48,770 nt of DNA from NCBI GenBank assembly GCA_017396395.1, contig JAFQMF010000012.1, positions 1-48,770 on the forward strand. The letters run 5' to 3'. A program made the translations under genes and the position numbers. This document shows, in pieces, positions 7,494-15,935 of this stretch. Each line of letters opens with the position of its first letter. Within the stretch, counting starts at the first letter, position 1. The DNA comes from Clostridia bacterium. Lineage in GTDB: Bacteria > Bacillota > Clostridia > RUG12999. Under the pieces are notes generated by a model. It ran no database searches. It was not told where the DNA came from and worked only from the letters and a program-made list of their open reading frames with translations.

Positions 7494-8127
7494 GAATTTT
7501 TTTAAAAGATTTTTAGATATTTTAATATCCCTTATCGCACTGCCCTTTATTCTTTTAGCTATTATAGTAATGGCACCGGTTATATATATAAATGACCCTG
7601 GTCCCATATTTTACAATGCAGAAAGAAGAGGAAAAGACGGTAAAACCTTCAAAATGTATAAATTTAGGTCTATGTATGTTAATTCACCTGATTTGAAAAA
7701 TGCAGATGGTTCAACATACAACGGGGATGATGACCCGCGTGTTACAAGGGTAGGAAGAATAATGCGTAAGCTTTCCATTGATGAAATCCCACAGATTTTA
7801 AATGTTTTAAAAGGGGATATGAGTTATGTGGGTCCAAGACCTACACTGGCTACACGCCCTTATAGTGAGGTTCCTGTTGAAAAGCGTAAAAGATATTTAG
7901 TAAGACCTGGTATTACAGGATATGCTCAGGCATATTATCGTAATTCTATTACACAACAGGAAAAATTTAAACACGATTGCTATTACATAGATAATTTAAC
8001 TTTTATAATGGATATAAAAGTATTGATACAGACTGTTAAATCTGTTCTTATGCGTGAAAACATATATGTAACAGCAGAAATTACAGGCGAAAATAACCTT
8101 CAAAAAGAAAAGGAATTACAAGGCTGA
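7486..8127 (+). CDS. Initiating sugar-1-phosphate transferase (polyprenol phosphate acceptor)
   Basis: A 213-residue small phosphoglycosyl transferase of the PglC/WcaJ catalytic-domain family (PF02397). It has an N-terminal re-entrant hydrophobic helix (about 8-32), then FKMYKFRSM, the DDPRVTRVGR block, SIDEIPQ with the Asp-Glu catalytic pair, LKGDMSYVGPRP and RPGITGYAQ. It loads the first sugar phosphate onto undecaprenyl phosphate at the inner membrane face. Being directly coupled to a sugar aminotransferase, the first sugar may be an amino sugar (inference). Confidence 0.93.
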   Translation: MYKNFFKRFLDILISLIALPFILLAIIVMAPVIYINDPGPIFYNAERRGKDGKTFKMYKFRSMYVNSPDLKNADGSTYNGDDDPRVTRVGRIMRKLSIDEIPQILNVLKGDMSYVGPRPTLATRPYSEVPVEKRKRYLVRPGITGYAQAYYRNSITQQEKFKHDCYYIDNLTFIMDIKVLIQTVKSVLMRENIYVTAEITGENNLQKEKELQG

Positions 8128-8151
8128 TTTTAGCTTTTAAATGAAGAAAAT

Positions 8152-9333
8152 ATGAAAAAGTTACTAATTATTGGTGCGTCCGTATTACAGCTTCCCGCAA
8201 TTATTAGAGCTAAAGAAATGGGTCTTTGTGTTGCGGTTGCGGATTTCAATCCTGAGGCTATAGGCATACCTTACGCTGATAGATATTATAATGTAAGTAC
8301 TATTGACGAAGTAGGTGTATATAATGCCGCAAAGGATTTTGGTGCAGATGGAATAATGACACTTGCTACTGATATGCCTATGCGGGCTCTTGCGTATGCT
8401 ACAAAAAAGCTTGGAATACCTGGTATATCATATGATACAGCTATAAAATCTACTGATAAGGGAGAAATGATTAAAGCTTTTAAGGAGCACAATGTTTCTC
8501 ATCCCTGGTATTATATAGTATCAGATATAATGGAGCTTGAAAAAGTAGCTTATAATATAACCTATCCTTGTATAAGTAAGCCTACTGATAATTCAGGCAG
8601 TCGTGGAGTAATGCTGATTAATTCTGAAGATGAACTTAAAAAGGCAGTTGAGTACAGCTCATCACAAGGACGCAAAGGCGGAGTTATAATTGAGGAATAT
8701 ATGAAAGGCTTTGAGGTCAGCGTAGAAATAATTGTACTTGATGGGGTCTGTCATATATTACAGGTTACGGATAAGCTAACAACAGGTGCTCCTCATTTTG
8801 TTGAAATGGGACATAGTCAGCCCTCTGGTTTACCTGAGGATAAAATAGAAGAAATACACACTCTTGCAAAAAAAGCAGTTTTTGCTGTGGGAATAACAAA
8901 CGGGCCTGCACATGTAGAGATAATGCTTACTGAAAATGGTCCGAAAATGATAGAACTGGGTGCACGAATGGGCGGTGACTGCATAACAACACATCTTGTT
9001 CCTCTTTCTACGGGAATTGATATGGTAAAAGCTACAATTGATATTGCACTGGGACAAGTACCTGATATTATGCCCAAATTCCATAAAGGCTCAGCTATAA
9101 GATTTTTAGATGCACCCTGCGGTGAAATAGCTGAAATTACAGGGTGTGATAATGCAAAAGAAATTGATGGGATAAGAGAGATTTCTCTTACCAAAAAGGT
9201 GGGAGATATGTCAGGAAGTATTGACAGCAGTACAGACCGTTTAGGCTTTGTAATCGCACAACAGGATACTTCAGCCAAAGCTATTGAAAGCTGTGAAAAG
9301 GCATTAGAATTTATTAAAATAAATATTAAATAA
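8152..9333 (+). CDS. ATP-grasp ligase (first of three)
   Basis: A 393-residue protein with a Rossmann-like pre-ATP-grasp domain (MKKLLIIGASVLQLPAIIRA) and an ATP-grasp fold. KPTDNSGSRGV (143-153) is the glycine-rich ATP loop, EEYMKGFEVSVE lies in the nucleotide pocket, and IELGARMGGD near 267-276 forms the Mg/ATP site. ATP-grasp enzymes join a carboxylate to an amine or thiol through an acyl phosphate. Within an EPS locus the likely job is making an amide on a sugar or its precursor, but the substrate is not visible. The ribosome binding site is weak. It is distinct from PurD, PurK and D-Ala-D-Ala ligase in length and context. Confidence 0.85.
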   Translation: MKKLLIIGASVLQLPAIIRAKEMGLCVAVADFNPEAIGIPYADRYYNVSTIDEVGVYNAAKDFGADGIMTLATDMPMRALAYATKKLGIPGISYDTAIKSTDKGEMIKAFKEHNVSHPWYYIVSDIMELEKVAYNITYPCISKPTDNSGSRGVMLINSEDELKKAVEYSSSQGRKGGVIIEEYMKGFEVSVEIIVLDGVCHILQVTDKLTTGAPHFVEMGHSQPSGLPEDKIEEIHTLAKKAVFAVGITNGPAHVEIMLTENGPKMIELGARMGGDCITTHLVPLSTGIDMVKATIDIALGQVPDIMPKFHKGSAIRFLDAPCGEIAEITGCDNAKEIDGIREISLTKKVGDMSGSIDSSTDRLGFVIAQQDTSAKAIESCEKALEFIKINIK

Positions 9334-9639
9334 AGAAAGTAGAATATGCCATCTGCATCTTTACTTTATTTAATGACAACATTCATTCCAATGTGGGGAA
9401 TTCTAACTAAAATAAAAATAATTGAAGCCGAGGTAGCTATTATACTTTCTTTTACAAAAAAGAGTAAGTGGAGGAGCTGCCTATGTTACGGTAGTTGCAT
9501 CCGATTTTATGGGTGAAATTCAGGCTCAAATCCTGGAAATTTTATGGTGACAGGCAAATATTATATTACTTCTGATAAAAAGAAGAAAGCAAAAGTTTAG
9601 GGAGAAAGAAAATTTAGTAAAAATGAACGGAGCGTTAAT
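9334..9639 (+). other. 306-bp interval without an intact gene; possible gene remnants
   Basis: Short open stretches occur in different frames: a 57-codon frame from ATG 9345 (MPSASLLYLMTTFIPMWGIL) and, in another frame, SGGAAYVTVVASDFMGEIQ, followed in a third by GNFMVTGKYYITSDKKKK ending at TAG 9600. The frame switching with protein-like composition suggests one or more decayed coding sequences. I cannot assign a family. No strong promoter or terminator is seen. Confidence 0.35.
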
Positions 9640-10938
9640 ATGGATTTAAAGGGTAAAAGGCTTTTAGTACTTGGCGGTTCGTCAGCATCGGTAGATATTA
9701 TAAAAAACGCCCGTCAAATGGGAGTTTATATTGTGGTGGCAGATATGAGCGACAAAGGCGAAGGCTATAAAATGGCTGACGAAGGCGTTTTAGTAAGTAC
9801 TACAGATTATGATGCTTTAGCAAAGGTTGTTAAAGAAAAGAATATAGACGGAATCTTCTGTGGTCCCAGTGAATTTAATATTTTTAATACAATGAAGCTT
9901 TGTGAAAAAGTAGGACTGCCTTTTTACGCAAATGAAAAATTATGGAATCAATGTGCCGACAAACTGCAGTTCAGAGAATTCTGTACTCGCAACGGACTTG
10001 ATGTTGCAGCAGAATATCACATAGATGACAATACGGATTTTTCTGTACTTACCGGTATAGAATATCCCGTAATTATTAAACCTGTTGATGGTTGTAGTTC
10101 TAAGGGTATATCTGTTTGTAATAACAATAAAGAACTTGAAAAAGCTTACAAAAAGGCAAAAGAGGTTTCTGTTTCACGAAAGGTTATTGTAGAACAGTAT
10201 ATTGATACAAGGGGAAGGGGTTTTTCCTTTAGATATTTTATTAGTGAAGGGAAGGCTTATCCGTATCTTTTCCTGGATACTTTTATTGCTGACCCTGTAA
10301 GACGCAAATGTCTTGTAAGTGCATTTGCTTACGCACCATCAGATTTTACAAAAAACTTTATTGACACTGTAGATGCTAATATGAAAAAAATGCTGACTGA
10401 TATGGGCATAGAAAATGGAACAGCTTTTATTCAGGCACTTCCTTATAAAGGCAAATTCTATTGCCATGATATGGGTTATCGTTTGAGTGGCGGTATGATG
10501 TATAAAATGACTGAGCCGTTAAATGGCATCAACGATATGAAAATGATGATTAGATATGCTCTTGGTGGTAAAATTTGCGAGCAGGAGGATATTGATAAAT
10601 TAAATAATTTTCCAAACAATAGTTGCATATGCTCTCAGATTATGTTACCTCTTGATAAGGGAACTATTACAAAAATAAATGGTTGGGAAAAAATTTGCAA
10701 TCTTCCTCAGGTTACTGACGTTCTTCAGTATTATAATTTAGGGGACACTATAAAAGAGGAAGTTATCGGAACACTTGGTCAACATTTTGCCAGAGTTACT
10801 CTCGCTTGTAAGGATAGAGAGGAAATGGAGAATACCGTAAGGGAAATCCAGAGAATTTTTTCTGTTAAAGATGAAAATGATAACGAAATGTATAATATGA
10901 GATTTGATTTTGACAGAATGAATGAAAAAACCTTTTAA
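9640..10938 (+). CDS. ATP-grasp ligase (second of three)
   Basis: A 432-residue protein. It has a pre-ATP-grasp domain (LLVLGGSSASVDIIKNARQM), then KPVDGCSSKGI (147-157) as the ATP loop and VEQYIDTRGRGFSFRYF as the nucleotide-binding strand. The metal-site region reads CHDMGYRLSGGMMYKM, where the usual Glu-x-Asn pattern is altered, so catalysis or specificity may differ from the other two. It begins after GGAG at about 9628. It lies downstream of the first ATP-grasp gene, separated only by a decayed interval. A carboxylate-amine ligase role is inferred from the fold. Confidence 0.8.
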   Translation: MDLKGKRLLVLGGSSASVDIIKNARQMGVYIVVADMSDKGEGYKMADEGVLVSTTDYDALAKVVKEKNIDGIFCGPSEFNIFNTMKLCEKVGLPFYANEKLWNQCADKLQFREFCTRNGLDVAAEYHIDDNTDFSVLTGIEYPVIIKPVDGCSSKGISVCNNNKELEKAYKKAKEVSVSRKVIVEQYIDTRGRGFSFRYFISEGKAYPYLFLDTFIADPVRRKCLVSAFAYAPSDFTKNFIDTVDANMKKMLTDMGIENGTAFIQALPYKGKFYCHDMGYRLSGGMMYKMTEPLNGINDMKMMIRYALGGKICEQEDIDKLNNFPNNSCICSQIMLPLDKGTITKINGWEKICNLPQVTDVLQYYNLGDTIKEEVIGTLGQHFARVTLACKDREEMENTVREIQRIFSVKDENDNEMYNMRFDFDRMNEKTF

Positions 10939-10959
10939 TATTAATGTGGAGTGATAGAT

Positions 10960-12201
10960 ATGAGAATATTATTTTTATCAAACTACTTTAAGCCTGAGAT
11001 TGCAGCAAGCTCATATCTGGGAGAAAATATCCGTGAAGCTTATGCTAAGGAAGGCTTTGAAATGGTTTTATATACACCTGTTCCATCTCGAGGAATATCA
11101 GATGAGGTAAGAGCCGAATATAGTAAAAAGCTTCATGAAAGAGAATTAGACGGACATCTGACAATTCACCGTTTTCCGTTAATGCGTGAAAGTAAAAATA
11201 CAATTCAAAGAGCATTCAGATATCTTCTGAGCATTATGAATTTATACAGACTAGGTAAAAAAGAAAAGAATATTGACGTTCTTTCAATATCCAGTACACC
11301 GCCTATTAACGGTCTTATGTTTAAAGGAATTAAGAAAAAAACAGGATGTAAGATTATATATAATCTTCAGGATATTTTTCCTGATTCGCTGGTGCATACA
11401 GGAATTACAAAAAAGGGATCTTTGCTTTGGAAAATCGGTGCAATTATCGAACAGATTACATATAAAAATGCTGATAAAATAGTTGTGATTTCGGAAGATT
11501 TTAAAAAGAATATTATGGAAAAAGGTGTTCCTGAAGATAAAATTACAATAATTCGCAACTGGGTTGATGAAGGCGTAGTTAAAAGTGTTAACAGGGAAGA
11601 TAATTCTCTTTATGACCAGTATGGACTTGACAGAAATAAGTTCTATGTTTGTTACAGCGGAAATATAGGTCATACTCAGAATATGGATATGCTTCTTGAT
11701 ATTGCAAAAGAGCTAACTGAAAATATTGATATTGGAATTATACTTGTTGGTAATGGTGCAGCAAAAGAGCATGTTAAAGAACGTATAGAAAAAGAGAAAA
11801 TTTGTAATGTATATATGATTCCCTTCCAGCCATATGATAAAATATCACAAGTATTCAGTCTTGGCGACTGCGGTCTTATTATATCAAAGGCAGGAGTTGG
11901 GAACAACTCTGTACCAAGTAAAACCTGGAGTATAATGTCTGCAAAAAGACCTGTTTTGGCATCCTTTGACAAAGGGTATGAGTTTGACCGTGTTATTACT
12001 GAAGCAAATTGCGGAATTTGTGTACAGGCTGATGATAAAGATGCTTTAAAAAATGCAATCTTACAAATGTATAAAAATCGTGAAAATCTTAAGATATATG
12101 GAGAAAACGGAAGAAAATATATTATGAAAAACCTTACCCGTGAAATCGGTACTAAAAAGTGGGTTGAGGTTATGAAGGAGATTGTAAAAGAATTTAATTA
12201 A
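10960..12201 (+). CDS. Glycosyltransferase family 4 (WbuB/WcaI-like)
   Basis: A 413-residue GT-B enzyme. The N-terminal domain begins LFLSNYFKPEIAASSYLGEN. The motif DKIVVISEDFKKNIMEKGVP marks the inter-domain region, and IIRNWVDE and CYSGNIGHTQNMDMLLD the donor domain. It resembles WbuB-type transferases of O-antigen and colanic-acid pathways. ATG 10960 is preferred over GTG 10951 because TGGAGTG lies 6-12 bp before it. It acts on the lipid-linked oligosaccharide in the cytoplasm; donor and acceptor are not known. Confidence 0.87.
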   Translation: MRILFLSNYFKPEIAASSYLGENIREAYAKEGFEMVLYTPVPSRGISDEVRAEYSKKLHERELDGHLTIHRFPLMRESKNTIQRAFRYLLSIMNLYRLGKKEKNIDVLSISSTPPINGLMFKGIKKKTGCKIIYNLQDIFPDSLVHTGITKKGSLLWKIGAIIEQITYKNADKIVVISEDFKKNIMEKGVPEDKITIIRNWVDEGVVKSVNREDNSLYDQYGLDRNKFYVCYSGNIGHTQNMDMLLDIAKELTENIDIGIILVGNGAAKEHVKERIEKEKICNVYMIPFQPYDKISQVFSLGDCGLIISKAGVGNNSVPSKTWSIMSAKRPVLASFDKGYEFDRVITEANCGICVQADDKDALKNAILQMYKNRENLKIYGENGRKYIMKNLTREIGTKKWVEVMKEIVKEFN

Positions 12202-12217
12202 AAAAGGTGAGTGCCAT

Positions 12218-13405
12218 ATGAAGTATTTATGGTTTGGTTTTTGTGCTGATTCTGTTTTACGTGAGAGCATAACAAAAAATGGAGGTAAAATGCTATCTGC
12301 AAATGTATCTCAGGACAGCATAGTTGCAGGCTTGGCTGAAAACGGAGTTGTATGTGATTCAATAAATTCTATGGCGGTATCTGCATACCCAAAATATAAA
12401 GAATGTTTCATAAAAAAATATTTCTGGACTGATGGTAATAATGAACATACACGAGTTGGATATTTTAACATAAAATACTTAAATTTATTATCAAAGAAGT
12501 ATTCATTAAAAAAAGCTGCAGCTAAATGGGCAAGAAAAAATAAAAAGGAAGAGGTTACAGTTTTTATTTATTCTATGCATTTGCCATTAATGGCTGCTGC
12601 CAGTATTGTAAAAAAGATTATTCCAGCAGCTAAGATTATTCTTATTGTACCTGACTTGCCTCAGTATATGGATATGCATATGAGTAGATTGAAAAAAATA
12701 CTTAAAAGCTACGACTGGCAGTGCATAAAAAGCACAATGAAGTATATTGACAAGTATGTTTTATACTCTAAGCATATGGCAGATTTTTTAAAGCTGTCAA
12801 AAGAACAATATATAGTAATGGAAGGCTCATTTGACCCTTCTTTGATTATTGAAGATGAACCGAAAAAGGATACAGATAAGCTTTCTGTAATGTATTCGGG
12901 AGTAATAGATTTACGTTATGGTATAAAAGAACTTCTTGATGCAATATCCTTACTTGATGATAAATATGAATTGTGGTTTACAGGTTCAGGAAATGCAGTT
13001 CCTCTAATTCAGGAAAAAGCAAGCAAGGATAGCAGAATAAAATATTACGGATATTTTCCTTCACGACTTGACCTTTTAAGAAAACAGAAGGAAGCAACAA
13101 TGCTTATTTCTCCAAGAAGTACGCAGGAGGTTGCTTCAAAATACTGTTTTCCTTCCAAAATATTTGAATATATGGTTTCAGGAAATCCTGTTATTTCCAC
13201 AAGAATCGGCGGAATACCAGATGAATATTTTGAATATTTAATTCCGATTGAAAATACTAGTCCTGACCAAATAGCTGCCGCTATTAAAAAAGTAGGTGAA
13301 ATGTCACCTGATGAAAGAAAATCTTTAGGCTGCGGCGGGAAGAAATTTATTTTAGAAAATAAAAATAATGTAGCACAAGCAAAGCGTATAATAGAATTTG
13401 TATAA
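12218..13405 (+). CDS. Glycosyltransferase family 4-like protein
   Basis: A 395-residue protein with a GT-B donor half: LSVMYSGVIDLRYGIKELLD, then FTGSGNAVPLIQEKA, the FPSKIFEYMVSGNPVISTRI motif, and IGGIPDEY. The acceptor half is divergent. It starts at ATG 12218 after AAAGGTGAG. It lies 16 bp after the previous glycosyltransferase, in the same operon. The FEYM-GNPV pattern is shared with transferases of lipid-linked oligosaccharide pathways. The sugar transferred is unknown. Confidence 0.8.
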   Translation: MKYLWFGFCADSVLRESITKNGGKMLSANVSQDSIVAGLAENGVVCDSINSMAVSAYPKYKECFIKKYFWTDGNNEHTRVGYFNIKYLNLLSKKYSLKKAAAKWARKNKKEEVTVFIYSMHLPLMAAASIVKKIIPAAKIILIVPDLPQYMDMHMSRLKKILKSYDWQCIKSTMKYIDKYVLYSKHMADFLKLSKEQYIVMEGSFDPSLIIEDEPKKDTDKLSVMYSGVIDLRYGIKELLDAISLLDDKYELWFTGSGNAVPLIQEKASKDSRIKYYGYFPSRLDLLRKQKEATMLISPRSTQEVASKYCFPSKIFEYMVSGNPVISTRIGGIPDEYFEYLIPIENTSPDQIAAAIKKVGEMSPDERKSLGCGGKKFILENKNNVAQAKRIIEFV

Positions 13406-13467
13406 TTATGGTGGAAATCCCTGTAAAAAAATCAAAATGAGATTTACTGAGGAGGAAATAAAACTGC

Positions 13468-14583
13468 ATGAAGCAATCTTATACGGAACAAATGATTGAC
13501 CCGAAAACAAATGATAATAAGAAAAAGGTGCTGATGTATTATTCATATGGAAATAAAATCGGAGGACCTTTAACATATATAAATACCATAATAAATTCGC
13601 CTTTAAAAGAAAAGTACGAATTTGTTACTTGCTATCAGAATAAGGCTCCCGGCGGATGGGACGGGGAAATGCTAAAGGAAATGACAGATAGGATTAAGGC
13701 AGAAAAGCCTGAAATTGTACATATTCATGGTGCTCAGAGTGAGGGTTTTTATGGAGTTCTTGCCGCAAAGAAGGCAGGAGTTAAAAAAATAGTTATGACT
13801 ATTCACGGATTTGCTTTTGATGATTCAAACTGTAAAGGTGTAAAGCATTTTTTATACAAGAATATAGTTGAGCCATATAGCATAAGAAACAGTGACAATG
13901 TATATTGCGTTTGTGAATATGCATCAAAGCGTGATATTGTTAAAAAAAATGCAGGTAAAAGGAGCTTTGGATATATTCACAATTGCGTTCCGCAGTTACA
14001 TATTAAAGAAAATAGAGAAAGCATCAGAAGCCGTTTAAATATTAATGAAAATGATGTTGTTTTTTGTATTTCAGGAAGAGTAACTAAGGAAAAAGGTTTT
14101 GATATTCTTGAAAAGGTTGTAAAAGGGCTGAGAGAAGCTGAAGAAACTAACTTTAAGCTTATGGTTTTGGGAGATGGCCCGTACTCTAAGACTTTTAAAG
14201 AAAATTTGAAAAAGGAAGTAGAAAAAGGACAGGTAATTTTAGTAGGACAAACAAATCAAGTTGCAGACTATCTTGCTGCAAGTGATGTTTTTATTTTCCC
14301 ATCTTATCACGAAAATCTGTCCATTGCTTTGCTTGAAGCGGGAGCGTCGGGACTTCCCGCTATTGTTGCAAATGTGGGGGGAAATCCTGAAATAATAAAA
14401 AATAATGAAACAGGTTTTGTTATTGATGGCTTTGAATACGAAAAATATCTTGAAAAGGTTAAATTTTTTCTTAACAATCCTGATGATAGAATTAGTATGG
14501 GGATAAAGGTTAAAAAGGATATTACAGACAGATTTTCCTTAGAGCTAATGTGTGGAAAAATTGACGAGGTGTATAAATTATGA
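13468..14583 (+). CDS. Glycosyltransferase family 4
   Basis: A 371-residue GT4 enzyme. It has GGPLTYINTII near the N-terminus, VHIHGAQSEGF and MTIHGFAFDD in the acceptor domain, ISGRVTKEKGFDIL at the start of the donor domain, and the EX7E region SYHENLSIALLEAGASGLPA. Glu residues of the EX7E motif are present, so it is probably active and retaining. GGAGGAAAT is placed before ATG 13468. Its stop overlaps the polymerase start (ATGA at 14580-14583). The length is normal for the family. Confidence 0.92.
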   Translation: MKQSYTEQMIDPKTNDNKKKVLMYYSYGNKIGGPLTYINTIINSPLKEKYEFVTCYQNKAPGGWDGEMLKEMTDRIKAEKPEIVHIHGAQSEGFYGVLAAKKAGVKKIVMTIHGFAFDDSNCKGVKHFLYKNIVEPYSIRNSDNVYCVCEYASKRDIVKKNAGKRSFGYIHNCVPQLHIKENRESIRSRLNINENDVVFCISGRVTKEKGFDILEKVVKGLREAEETNFKLMVLGDGPYSKTFKENLKKEVEKGQVILVGQTNQVADYLAASDVFIFPSYHENLSIALLEAGASGLPAIVANVGGNPEIIKNNETGFVIDGFEYEKYLEKVKFFLNNPDDRISMGIKVKKDITDRFSLELMCGKIDEVYKL

Positions 14584-15875
14584 GTTCATATAAGGTGGCA
14601 TTTGGCAGTAAAGCGATTAGTGTTTCTATCACTACAGAAAAATTTATGGCAATTATATCCATAGCTTTAATATGTCTTGGTGTAGTTAATCCGATTTTCT
14701 CTATTGCCGCTTTTTTTATTAATGCTGTTTATTTTATTTTTGCAAAATCAGATGCTATATATTATCAAATGTTTTTTTTGATACCCTTTGCAAATATTTT
14801 TAAATATAGCCGTTCAAGCACTTCTATGTTTACCTATTTAACTATTCTTATTGTTACTGTAATGTTTTTAAAAAGAAAAAAATGCGATTTGAATTTTATA
14901 ATAGTTTTCTTTATATTTGCGGGATATGTTGCAGTTGGCGGAAATTTGAATTATACTATGATTTTAAAGCAAATATCAATTCCTCTTGTAATTTACTGTT
15001 TTTTTCACTATTGTAATATTTCTTTTAAAAAGCTTATTTGCTATTTGTCAGTCAGTACCATATTATCAGGCTTTTTTGCACTATTTAGAGATTCAATTCC
15101 TAATTTATCAAGATATATAGGAAAAATCAAAGCATGGGAATTAGAATCAAACAATTACAGATTTACAGGGCTTTACACAGATCCTAATTACTTCAGCGTT
15201 GTGGTAATTATATGCATTATCGGTATTTTAGTGCTTAATATGAATAAACAGATTAATCCACTGTCACTTATTATGTTAGCTCCCCTTGTGCTTTTTGGTT
15301 CATATACAATCAGTAAATCATTTCTTTTAATGCTTGGCGTAATAGCAGTATATTATATCTTTCTGTTTTTTAAAAGTAAAAGGTATTTTTGGGGTATTCT
15401 TTTCTCTTTAATTACTGCATTTTTTGCCGTAATGATATTTTCAGGGAAAATTCAAATGTTTTCAGGAGTTATGGACAGGTTTTACGATAGTATTGAATCA
15501 GGGGATATTACCACAAACCGTACAAACATCTGGGGAAGGTATATAGACTATTTTGGCGAAAATATTAAATGCTTGTTTTTTGGTGATGGAATCGGTGTTG
15601 GATACTTGTACGGGGGTGCTGCTGCACATAATTCTTTTATTGATTTTATTTACTATTACGGAATTATCGGTACAATATTATTTATCTCATCCTGCATTAT
15701 AGCAACTGGAAGAAAACCAATTTCGGGAAGGAGAATACCTGAGAATTATTTTATGTGGATATGCTTTCTTATAATGCAGTTTTTCCTTAGTTATGTTAAT
15801 ACATTTGATTTTTCATTTATTATTTGTATTATGGTACTTGCATATAGGCAACGGTTTACAAACACTATAGAATAA
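14580..15875 (+). CDS. wzy: Wzy-like O-antigen/EPS polymerase
   Basis: A 431-residue multi-pass membrane protein with about ten hydrophobic segments and the O-antigen ligase/polymerase (PF04932-like) region: YTDPNYFSVVVIICIIG, then FDRFYDS-type loop residues (MDRFYDSIESGD), NRTNIWGRYIDYF, and AAHNSFIDFIYYYGIIG. The asparagine-serine of HNSF and the following hydrophobic run are typical of the family. It would polymerise repeat units outside the membrane. No flippase is encoded in this block; one lies at 34149. Confidence 0.82.
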   Translation: MSSYKVAFGSKAISVSITTEKFMAIISIALICLGVVNPIFSIAAFFINAVYFIFAKSDAIYYQMFFLIPFANIFKYSRSSTSMFTYLTILIVTVMFLKRKKCDLNFIIVFFIFAGYVAVGGNLNYTMILKQISIPLVIYCFFHYCNISFKKLICYLSVSTILSGFFALFRDSIPNLSRYIGKIKAWELESNNYRFTGLYTDPNYFSVVVIICIIGILVLNMNKQINPLSLIMLAPLVLFGSYTISKSFLLMLGVIAVYYIFLFFKSKRYFWGILFSLITAFFAVMIFSGKIQMFSGVMDRFYDSIESGDITTNRTNIWGRYIDYFGENIKCLFFGDGIGVGYLYGGAAAHNSFIDFIYYYGIIGTILFISSCIIATGRKPISGRRIPENYFMWICFLIMQFFLSYVNTFDFSFIICIMVLAYRQRFTNTIE

Positions 15876-15935
15876 AATTGGTATATTGATAACTTATTAA
15901 TGGGTAATCTGATAAAACGAGAGGAACAAAAGCTT

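Noticed and set aside
8817..9278. 153-residue minus-strand open frame
   Set aside because: It is antisense to the conserved ATP-grasp core, which explains its length.
11284..11673. 129-residue minus-strand open frame
   Set aside because: It is antisense to a clear GT4 gene and has a biased, repetitive composition.
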